Shown here piece after piece: positions 54,716 through 64,000 of a stretch of DNA of 64,000 nucleotides. Below the pieces are notes generated by a model that ran no database searches, was not told where the DNA came from, and saw only the letters and a list, made by a program, of their open reading frames with translations. How positions within the stretch are numbered: the first letter of the stretch is position 1; each line of letters starts with the position of its first letter. The DNA is from Ancistrus triradiatus (lineage: Eukaryota > Chordata > Actinopteri > Siluriformes > Loricariidae): contig JAJAGP010003194.1 of assembly GCA_025084515.1 (NCBI GenBank), positions 17,339-81,338 on the forward strand, read 5' to 3'. The translations under genes and the position numbers were made by a program.

Positions 54716-54985
54716 TCTTTTTAACCCATTTTAAATATAATATGGGACTGTGCAATATTTACAAATTCATTGTTACAAGGGCAATGTGTAATCTTTCGCT
54801 CAAATTTGTTGGCGTGTAATCTGCTTGCTGATAATAGGTTTTGGTTTCTTATCATTTTCATATTTTTTACAGTTATTTTGTAAATTATAGCTTCTCTAAT
54901 ATTTTTGTCTGTTACACCGCAAAGTATGCCTCCATAATTTTATTATACCTGCTATAATGACAATAAGGATATTCTGATTCTGATT

Positions 54986-55899
54986 CCGACTTGGTGAAAC
55001 TGAATTTGTTGAACTTCCAGATGTATATACTCAAAAGTCAATTCCAGTGACCACTGTCACTGTCTTGTGTCACAAGAAGACTTCAAAAAATGGCCGTATT
55101 TGAAGGAGGTAGAGCTTAATCATATTGACTCTGACATTGGGCTTCTTATTGTAGTCAATGCTCCTAAGGATTTTGAACCATGGAAAATAATTAATAGTAG
55201 AGGATAATGGACCCTATGCAGTAAAAACGGTTCTTGGTTGGGTTTTGAACTGCCCACGTAATAGTGAATCTTTTGTTGAAGAAAATGTTTGTCCTCTGGT
55301 ATGCGCAAACAGGATCTTTATTGCCCATTTGGAGTAGCTGTTGACAAAACAGTACACTCAAGACTTTGTTCAATACTGTCCTAACAAAGTTTAAATGTCA
55401 GTTGAAGACAAACAATTCTTAAGCATTATGGAAAGCTCTGTGATTTTAAAGGATGACCATTATTACCTCAAATTGCCATTTAGAAATCCAGATGTGGTTA
55501 TGTCTAACAATCAACAGCTGGCAAAACAAAGAATACATTATTTGCTATTAAAGTTCTAGAAAAACACAAAGTTCTATGCTGAATACAAGAACTTCCTAAA
55601 TGATGTTATCAGTAAAGGATATGCTGAACCTATGCTTGCCAATGGAGTTCATCTGAGGAAAGGTACAATTCGAGTCGTTTTGACTGTGCTTGTTCTTTCA
55701 ATGGAACATCATTGAATCACAAGCTGCTTCAAGGCCCAGACCTGACCAATAGTCTGCTCGGTGTATTGACCAGATTCTGCTAATTAATAAAGCTGCATTA
55801 ATGGCAGATATTGAGGCAATGTTTCACAACGTTGTAGTGCCTGAAGAAGACAAGGACTTCATTTCTTGTGGTGGCCTGATGGTGAGATTAACAAAACTA
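54986..55899 (+). pseudogene. BEL protease and start of reverse transcriptase
   Basis: It resumes as EFVELPDVYTQKSIPVTT, then KWPYLKEVELNHIDSDIGLL, PYAVKTVLGWVLNC and FVEENVCPLV. A decayed stretch follows with MADIEAMFHNVVVPEEDKDF and WWPDGEINKT at 55870-55898, where the foldback element interrupts. These are standard BEL/Pao pol blocks. Confidence 0.85.
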
Positions 55900-56290
<391 letters not shown>

Positions 56291-57365
56291 GTATATTGTA
56301 TTGAAACAAACTGCAAAGGATAACAATGAGAAATAACTGCCTGAGATAACAGACACTTATTCAAAATTTTTATGTTGATGATTGTCTCAGGTCTGTTGTT
56401 TCTGTGGCTCAAGCAGTAAGTCTTTACGGAGACCTAAAGGACCTTTGTGGTTTGGGAGGCTTCAAATTAACAAAGTGGATCTGTAATAATAGAGCAGTAC
56501 TCAGAACCAAGACCAAAACAACTTACCACTTGAAAGAGCTCTCGGTGTTCAGTAGAATGTGGAAAATTATTCTTTTAACTTCAAAATCTCATGGAAACCA
56601 AAATCCATCACTAGACAGGGTATCCTTTCACACGTCTACTCTGTTTATGATCCATTAGGTTTTCTTTCCCCAGTTGTTCTAACAGCCAAGCAGATCCTCC
56701 AGAACCTCTGTCGAAGCAAATGTGACTGGGATGATAATATTCCGGAAGTCTTTACAATTCAGTGGCATAAATGACTTTTAGAGATTCATACCCTTTGTGA
56801 TTTTTCATGTAAAAAACATTTCAGTTACGCAAGTGAAACAGGTTATGGAATTGCATCATATCTTTGTTTTGAAGACACTAATGGAAAAACATTTCTCCTT
56901 CCTAATGGGAAAAGCTTGTGTACCACCTCTGAAGCATGGGGGTGCTTGGGAACGTTTAATCCGTTCAATTAAGAACATCTTGCATTCAGTCCTGAAAGAA
57001 CAAACCTTGGATGATGACTCGTTTAATACAGTCCTTTGTGACTTTGAGTACATTTTGAATGATTGGCCACTCACCTCTATCTCAGATAATCCTAATGACC
57101 TAGATGTTATCATGCCAAACCATCTTCTCCAACTCAATCCAGTTTTTCCATCTGGATTATTTACAAGGTAGGATAATTACTCAAGGAAGCGGTGGAGACA
57201 AGTTCAAAATATAGCAGACCTTTTCTGGAGAAGGTGGATTAAGGAATATCTACCACTTCTGCAGGAGCGACAGAAATGGAACAGAAATAAAAGGTGTATA
57301 AAAGAAGGAGATTTTGTATTACTTGTTGATGAAAATGCTCCACGAAATCAGTGATAGATTTGAAG
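56291..57365 (+). pseudogene. BEL reverse transcriptase end and integrase
   Basis: VLKQTAKDNNEK (56307), then NFYVDDCLRSVVSVAQAV with the YVDD box, GGFKLTKWICNNRAVL, VYSVYDPLGFLSPVVLTAKQ and LCRSKCDWDDNIPE. A deletion follows, then the integrase end: HGGAWERLIRSIKNILHSVL, DFEYILNDWPLTS, NDLDVIMPNHLLQLNP, RRWIKEYLPLLQERQKWN and EGDFVLLVDENAPR. The integrase core with the DDE residues is largely missing. Confidence 0.88.
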
Positions 57366-57751
57366 AGTCTTGAAGGTTGTACCAGATTCTATCGGTCATG
57401 TCCTTGTGAAAACAAGGAATTCTGTTCTCAACAGACCAATCAGGAAACTCTGTCTTCTTTCAGAAGCAGATTGTTGAAGATTTGTTGAAAACATATGCCT
57501 TAGTAACTACGAAAGCCACACATTTTTGTACCCATATAATCATTTACATCTTATATATTTGCATTTCTAATTGTGGTGATGTCACTCGTTCAGACTAAGT
57601 CTCTTTGAGACCTGATTTTGCAGGTGCGTCTCAGCCCGAGCTGGGACAGTACAAAATGTCCTTTGACCTGGGAAGTGTTCATCAGTTTTGCAAATTGTGG
57701 GTATGTGTGTGTGTAAGATATGTTGTACAGAGACGCTGTAAACTCCAGTAA
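57366..57751. other. No gene recognised; probable end of BEL element
   Basis: Tail of the BEL coding region to about 57490, then AT-rich DNA. It could include part of a BEL LTR, but no partner repeat is visible. Confidence 0.4.
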
Positions 57752-58617
57752 CTTGTCCATTAGCCGGGAGTGTCTGGTGGGCGGTCTGGCAGAACTGGAC
57801 TTCGGTCCTCTTGATCTTGACTTGTGTATCCTTGCCTTAGACTAAGGGCAGAGCTGGGGGTTCAGAGTCAAGGAGTCTTATGGTGATCAGAGACGTTGGG
57901 TTGCTGTTGTCTGCCTTGCCGACATCTCATGTGATCCCTCTTGGCTGTGTTACCTTCCAGTTCTCCTCTTTCTAGCTATGCTGCTATGCTATGCTGCTGG
58001 GGTCTCATACACATGACATCAGTGATTGTTAATGACACTGTGCTCTTAATCAATAACTAATTGCATTTTCTATTTTCTCTCCGAGCTGTGTTCCGGTACC
58101 AGTTCCTGCCCCACACATGATGTTCATCTGCTTCAGCTTCACTCAAGCTGCTTCTATCATCAGCTCCAGCCCCACCATACTTGGGCCACACCAGAGGGCA
58201 GTAACTCTCTCCCTCCTCCGGTTGGCTGGGGTTGAAGTGCCACCAAGGATTATCCTGCTTAGACTCAGGATCCTGGAGTGACTGTGTATCGGACTACTTA
58301 ATGCTGTTGTGCATAATTTATATTTTATTTGAACTATGGCTCCATTAGTTTAGATAAATTAGTTTCATTCTTAGATTTATCATCTACGCCGCCCAAGGAG
58401 GTTGGGTCCCTTTTTGAGTCTTGGTCCTCCCAAGGTTTCTTCCTCATAACACTTAGGGACTTTTCCATTCTGCTGTCGCCCTAGGCTTGCTCAATTTGGG
58501 ATTGGACATAGAAATTACGAAACCTAAGATTGTAAATTGAAAGCAAAAATTGTAAAGTTGCTTTGAGACAATGCTCCATTGTAAAACGCGCTATATAAAT
58601 AAATCTGACTTGTCTTG
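57752..58617 (+). mobile_element. L2 LINE 3' UTR (L2-5), 5'-truncated
   Basis: It begins TTGTCCATTAGCCGGGAGTG, as in the 3' UTRs at 26205 and 51918, and ends with CTTGTCTTGACTT at about 58607-58619. About 100 bp near 58180-58280 are not found in the other copies. It abuts the Tc1 fragment directly. Confidence 0.88.
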
Positions 58618-59387
58618 ACTTCTTCTTTAAGAAGCTCTTCTGTCCTCCACTCATTACTTACATTAATGGCTCCTGTTTGACCTTATTATCTGTAAAAAAG
58701 ACACCTCAAACAGTCAGACTCCAAACTCAACCATGGCCAAGACCAAACAGCTGTCAAAACGACCTGCACCAGGCTGGGAAGAGTGAATCTACAATAGGCA
58801 AGCAGGTTGGTGTGAATAAATCAACCGTGGGAGCAATTGTAAGAAAATGGAAGACATACAAGACTATTGATAATATCCTTCAATCTGGGTCCCCACGAAA
58901 GATATCATCCTGTGGGGTCAAAATGATCATGAGTACGGTCAGCAAAAATCCCAGAACTATACAGAGGGACCTGATGAATGACCTGCAGAGAGCTGGGACC
59001 AAAGTAACAAAGGCTACCATCAGTAACACACTACACCGAGAGGGACTCAGATCCTGCAGTGCCAGGCCTGTCCCCTGCTTAAGCCGGTACATGTCCAAAC
59101 CCGTCTGAAGTTTGCCAGAACGTTTTGGTAAAAACTCAACTCGTCATGTTTGGCAACGAAGGAGTGGCTCCGTAAAAAGCATTTCACGGTCATGGAGTGG
59201 CCTAGCCAGTCTCCAGACCTCAACCCCACAGAAAATTTGTGGAGGGACTTGAAAGTCCGCATTGTCCAGCGACAGCCCCAAAACATCACTGCTCTAGAGG
59301 AGATCTGCATGGAGGAATGAGACAAAATACCAGCTACAATGTGTGCAAACCTGGTGAAGACTTGCAGGAAATGTTTGACCTCTGTCA

Positions 59388-61161
59388 TGTCACAAACCTA
59401 AGACTACACTTTAATTGGATTAATTTTTATTAAAAAAAACGGGGCACCACCGGATCGTTGTGGACTGGTAGATCTGGAAACCAGTTGAAAAGAGAGAAGA
59501 GAAATTGATCAGTCTAGGCCTGAATAGTGAATTCAAAGTATTTTTCTCGACCTTGTTGAATGAAACTCTCACACCAGGCGGTAAATTCAAAAGGTTATAA
59601 AAAGTTTATTAACTACAAACAAGGCAATACTAACAGACCATCTGATGTAATAACATATGCATCACAGTATCAAGATCGGGAAATGATGGCAAGCATACAT
59701 ATATCAAAGTATCGAAACTAGGAGATGATGGCAAACGTACATATATCACAATATTAAAATCAGAAAACCAAGATGACTCTGTATGCAACTTATGCAACAA
59801 CAATTACCTAGTGTTTATGTTATGAATTAGTTTGTTACGACGTAGTGAGTTATTACTAAACTAATTACGTTGAACGTGAATAGTATGGTAGAAGCTACTT
59901 AGACGTGGATGAGTCTACGTTGCGTGGTTTAAGATCAAACGCAAGGTACAAGAATCAGGGACCCAGATAAGCCACAACAGCGGTACTTGCCGGTTTCTTT
60001 GCGGGGCTCACGCGAAGGAGATGGAACGGAACCGGGCATCTGTCTGTCGTCAGAAGTCACACGGGGGAATGGAAGCAATCCAATCTTCAGACTCTGATGC
60101 CACTGTTCGGTGGACTCTGGAAGATCTCTGCGATTAGCCTTCGGTCCGTGGAACCACAGATGTGTTGCTGGCCTCGCTCCGGTTTGGCTTTCTTCCCAGC
60201 TGTTGGTGATCCGGGGTCTCTGACCTCGACTTGCGGGCGTGCGACTCGGATTCTATCTTGGCCACAGATAAAGGTGGAGTCGAACACATTCTAGCACCAC
60301 GAGCCTCAACAAAAACTCAGAAAACTTAGATTGCATGAGAATGGTAGAGCTTAGAGTCTGGTTGGTCTTTTAACTATCTTCTAATTCGGCGATACCGAAC
60401 TACTCAAGCCTGCTACTACTCAAGGACACAGGAAACTTAACGTAAAATAAACGCGAAAACTTGAGCAAAACGAATAAAAAAAAGAGAGGCAAATTTTAAA
60501 AGACAAAGAAAAGAATTGAAGAACAAAGAGAACAAAACAAACACATGAGACTTGAAGCTAGCTTCCCACACGGTCGGGCCGCGTTGCTTTTGAATGTTCC
60601 GGATCGTAAGCAGCTGGAGGCGAGGACACAAGGAGTTGCCCTTACTTAGCCAATGAGAAGCTGACTCATCAGTAAATCCCTCCTATCGTGGTTGTGTCTT
60701 ATTTCACCATATGAGCCACAGACGTTCTTGGATTAATATATTCCTACATATCTAAAGTGATTAAAAGTATCATATAATAACCAAAAATCCTCAAAGTTAC
60801 AAGTTTACATGCAGACTTCGTTGTAAGGTTCAGATGATCAAAGACACCTTCAATTGATGACTTATAACATCGTTAAATCATTCTAACTACAGCACATACA
60901 TTTGCTATTCCTTAAACAAATAATAATACGATCGATACAAGATGTAGGAAACAGTACATTCTAAATAACAACTTCATTTCGGTTCTTTCATAAATCTGAA
61001 CTAGTATTAAAACCCGAGCGATCAATACATATTGATAACCATGCTATCATTTCTATATACCATAATGATCAGCACAACACAACTGGACCGTATTACATAT
61101 AGAACAGTCACTATACTAAAACATTAACCAAGTAGATATGAAGATACATGACAAATCAGTA

Positions 61162-61204
<43 letters not shown>

Positions 61205-61769
61205 TATATATGAGAGGAGGAAAAATATCCCTGATCCATTCTTTGTATGGAATAGTGAAGTACATATAGGTGTGTTTAGACTTATTATGAAGCAAATATC
61301 ATGGGTTATCTAATTGAGAGTTTCAGGCAAAGGTAATCTGTTCCCAACAAAAGTTTAATACCATTACCAAAGTTTGTCTCTTAGAACAAAAGCTGATAGT
61401 TTCTTGGTGTCGTAAATCTCCAGGGGTGTCTTTCTGGCGCCTGGCCGACTGAGGGAGAAAAGTCGTTAATCTTGCAACAGTCAGAGGGAAATTGAGAAAA
61501 CTGGGTCTGAACACTGAGACCCCCTTTTTAAGATTACCACATGGACTTACTTTATGATTGGAGATGCCGAAGGTTGTAGGTCTGTTTACACAGACCTCCA
61601 ATTCCGTTGGTTTGAGAAAGAGTCAACAGTTGGAGTCATCCCTTAGTGGGTAAAAGATCCGGTCCAGATGGTGGCCTTTTTGCATTCCGAAATGTCATAA
61701 AGTTTTATGACTTGTGGAGGAGGTTAGAAAGAGGGGGTAGTCAGCTATTGATACAGCTATTACGCTACA
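59388..61769 (-). mobile_element. Solo-LTR-like insertion of 2.4 kb with 4-bp duplication
   Basis: It starts TGTCACAAACCTAAG and ends TTACGCTACA (TG..CA), flanked by GTCA at 59384-59387 and 61770-61773. No internal repeat of its ends and no coding domain was found. On the minus strand an AATAAAC lies about 220 bp before the end (complement at about 59605), as expected for a polyadenylation site and U5, so minus orientation is suggested. It also contains a (TA)n run at 61168-61202. At 2382 bp it is long for an LTR. A non-autonomous LTR element whose own ends have diverged cannot be excluded. Confidence 0.65.
61168..61202. repeat. (TA)n microsatellite
   Basis: About sixteen TA units. Confidence 0.9.
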
Positions 61770-62329
61770 GTCATTGCCAGCAAAGATTATATTACAGAGT
61801 ATTGAGTTGAACTTTTGTTATTTACCAAATACTTATTTTCCATCATAATTTACAGGAGTGGCTCTGTAAAAAGCATTTCAAGGTCATGGAGTGGCCTAGC
61901 CAGTCTCCAGACCTCAACCCCATAGAAAATTTGTGGAGGGACTTGAAAGTCCGCATTGCCCAGCAACAGCTCCAAAACATCACTGCTCTAGGGGAGATCT
62001 GCATGGAGGAATGAGTCAAAATACCAGCTACAGTGTGTGCAAACTTGGTGAGGACTTGCAGGAAATGTTTGACTTCTGTCATTGCCAGCAAAGATTATAT
62101 TACAGAGTACTGAGTTGAACTTTTGTTATTGACCAAATACTTATTTTCCACCATAATTTACAATTACATTCTTTTAAAATCCTACAATGTGATTTCCTGG
62201 ATTTTTTTCCCTCATTTTGTCTCTCATAGTTGAAGTGTAAATATGATGAAAATTACAGACCTCTCTCATCTCTCTAAGTAGGAGAACTGGAACAATCAGT
62301 GGCTGACTAAATACTTTTTTGCCCCACTG

Positions 62330-63030
62330 TAAGTACCATTTGCTTAATATTCAGTGTTTATTGTAGGATTTTTTTCAGTTGGAGTCAGGAGGCCTCCCTG
62401 CCACGGGCTTTACATTACATTGCATTCTACAATTTAAAGACATTTCATAAAGTTTTGAATCAGTGCAGCAATAATTTTGATATTGTAGCAGAAACACAGA
62501 TTTTTTTTTAATGTTAAATTGCATGGTAAGTACATTTTAATACTGCCAAGTATTAATAGTATTTTAATACTTAATACTGCCAAGTTATTATAGCGGTAAA
62601 ATTTAAAGTACTAGTGAAAATTATTACGAGGATGTTTTTCCAGCAAAACCTAATTATTTTTTCATTTATTTAACCTACAAGTTATTTTTTTTCATTGTGT
62701 TTATACAAGTTAGATATGAAGACTGTACAGTAGATGTAAAACAGTGTAAGCCATCTGCATAAAATGTTAGTATCTGTAAAATGAGTAAAATGTAAAATGT
62801 AGTATCTGAAAAATGAAATAAGGTGACAAAAAATAATTTTTAAAAGATATTTAAATATACAACATTACCATAAAATTTAAGTAAAAATGAAAATGGGTCA
62901 CTAGAGAGAAGCAATTTATCTATATGAAAATTATCAATGTAGTATGTATATTAATATTATGGATTAATATTAAAATATTTATAAAATAAAAGTAGGTTTG
63001 TATAAAAATAAATATTATGCATCCTATATC
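62330..63030. other. No gene recognised
   Basis: Very AT-rich, with a short local TAATACTGCCAAG duplication near 62537-62586. No gene seen. Confidence 0.6.
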
Positions 63031-63160
63031 TTGAGACGTTCTTATAGTCAAGACGTCTTAAGATGTGTGTCTATAGATGTCTTAAAGACATGCCTCAAGA
63101 TGTCTTAAGACGTCTTCATAATGTGTCTTAAGACATGTCTTAAGACATCTCAAGACATGG
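63031..63160. repeat. Dense palindromic GTCTTAAGAC repeat
   Basis: A run of overlapping palindromes built from AAGAC/GTCTT words. 63124-63147 is a perfect 24-bp palindrome made of two TGTCTTAAGACA units. AAGACGTCTT palindromes lie at about 63050 and 63108. Confidence 0.9.
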
Positions 63161-63665
63161 TGATGGCTGGGTATGTTAGTGTTTGTCTTGTTGTCACAGC
63201 TAAGGTGCCTGTTTCATGATTCATTGAGTCTCATTTGTTAATGTTGCTTATCATTACACTGATACCAGCAGTACGTACAGTTTCCATCTTAGGAATGTCA
63301 GTGGGACCAGCACACCTGGGTAAGAGTTGGTGTAGAATTTATCATATCCTGTCAAAAATATAAATAACTATAAAACATTGTACAATTCTTCTGCAAAAGT
63401 TTTTAACCAAATATGACGAATGTCTGTTTAAATCTACTGGTTTGGGGATTTACTTAGAATTATATAGTGAAGCAGTTTTTACTACTAGTTGAGTTGGACA
63501 TCACATCATAAGGATATTCAAATCACCCATGAGCGTGGGACCCAAGAGTCCCAGAAGTTGAATCTGTTCATCTGGACATAGATTTTGTTGGAGAAACGTT
63601 TCGTCACTCATCTAAGTGACTTCTTCAGTCTCAGCAGTTGGAAAACCTCCCCAATCTTATATACA
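63161..63665. other. No gene recognised
   Basis: AT-rich DNA up to the next L2; nothing identified. Confidence 0.5.
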
Positions 63666-64000
63666 GCAAGTCAAGTCAAGTCAAGTCAAATTTATTTATA
63701 TAGCGCTTTTTACAATGGAGCATTGTCTCAAAGCAACTTTACAAGTTTAGATTATCTCCTAATAACTACGTCCAATCCCAAATTGAGCAAACCTAAGGCA
63801 ACAGTGACAAGGAAAAACTCCCTAGTTCTAGGAAGAAACCTTGGGAGGACCAAGACTCAAAAAGGGACCCAACCTCCTTGGGCGGCGTAGATGATAAATC
63901 TAAGAGCGAACTAAAGTCATGGAGTCATAGTTCGAGTAGAATGTGAAGTATGCACATCGACATTAAGTGGCCCAGGTATGATGATAAATCTAAGAGCGAA
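63666..64000 (-). mobile_element. L2 LINE 3' end (L2-6), minus strand, runs off the window
   Basis: It starts with four TCAAG units (the complement of the CTTGA tail) at 63668-63688, then the complement of GCGCTATATAAATAAATTTG and of the conserved 3' UTR, in order, to the window end. The reading frame over it is a chance one. Confidence 0.92.

Larger units (their letters stand above)
50190..54985 (+). mobile_element. Rex1/Babar-like LINE inserted in BEL, itself split by an L2
   Basis: The 5' part (about 50190-50442) encodes YSRHELLKAG...YLHNIPADIARNSGAPWITI. Its frame resumes at about 52821 with PVGRKRRRQRERKQKQG, showing that the L2 at 50443-52820 was inserted between Ile-Thr-Ile and Pro-Val. 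The 3' end is GACAATAAGGATATTC followed by CTGATT repeats at 54971-54985. The exact 5' edge and host duplication are not clear. Confidence 0.82.
59161..62162 (+). repeat. Tandem duplication of a 308-bp Tc1 segment
   Basis: Unit 1 is 59161-59387 plus 61770-61854, interrupted by the LTR-like insertion. Unit 2 is 61855-62162. Both begin GGAGTGGCTC(Y)GTAAAAAGC and end TTTCCAYCATAATTTACA. Confidence 0.85.
58617..62329 (+). mobile_element. Tc1-type transposon (Tc1-E), left end lost, split by an LTR-like insertion
   Basis: Same family as 47502-49101. The left terminal repeat is missing (L2-5 abuts at 58617). The transposase N-terminus is at about 58732-59100 (KQVGVNKSTVGAIVRKWKTY) with a deletion near 58760, and a larger deletion near 59120-59130 removes the catalytic centre. 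The right end CCCCACTG at 62329 is followed by TA. A 308-bp segment is tandemly duplicated, and a 2.4-kb element sits inside the first unit. Confidence 0.9.

Overview
The window reads as teleost fish nuclear DNA. It holds one recognisable cellular gene, a two-exon slc32a1 (vesicular GABA/glycine transporter, VGAT/VIAAT) on the minus strand at 12156-14433. Fish origin is supported by abundant L2-type LINEs with a (CTTGA)n tail, Tc1 elements of several families, a Rex1/Babar-like LINE, tRNA-derived SINEs, Ty3/Gypsy and BEL/Pao retrotransposons. An otophysan or catfish-like genome is only a guess. There are no bacterial operons, CRISPR arrays or rRNA genes.

Layout. 1-10 kb: a 5'-inverted L2; an LTR-flanked element (994-3514) carrying a Pro/Ser/Glu-rich repeat array; a Tc1 (4149-5914) carrying a SINE; a second copy of the array next to a hairpin-rich block (about 7320-7620); and SINE pieces. 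10-20.5 kb: a transposon-poor island around slc32a1, with a decayed duplicate of the 3' end of its exon 1 about 1.3 kb upstream of the start codon. 20.5-27 kb: a Tc1 nested in an older inverted-repeat transposon, then an L2 whose ORF1 esterase domain survives but whose reverse transcriptase is deleted.

27-39.6 kb: a minus-strand chromodomain Gypsy (Gypsy-A). It is interrupted by a solo LTR (28045-28991, GCAAG duplication) and by a 5.2-kb L2 (30491-35701, 11-bp duplication). It abuts a third copy of the repeat array, here continuous with a gag-like domain. 42-46.4 kb: a second, better preserved minus-strand Gypsy (Gypsy-B) that has lost its chromodomain. 46.6-57.5 kb: an old BEL/Pao element that hosts a Tc1, a Rex1-like LINE (itself hosting an L2), and a small foldback element with (TA)n that appears to have flipped a piece of the BEL reverse transcriptase. 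57.7-64 kb: an L2 3' end; a Tc1 with an internal tandem duplication, split by a 2.4-kb solo-LTR-like insertion; a dense palindromic repeat; and another L2 running off the window.

No retroelement here looks capable of moving: every long coding region carries stops, frameshifts, deletions or lost catalytic residues. The window is most useful as a record of insertion order, because many junctions can be read with target-site duplications. The least familiar item is the gag-like plus 10-residue-repeat protein found in three places.
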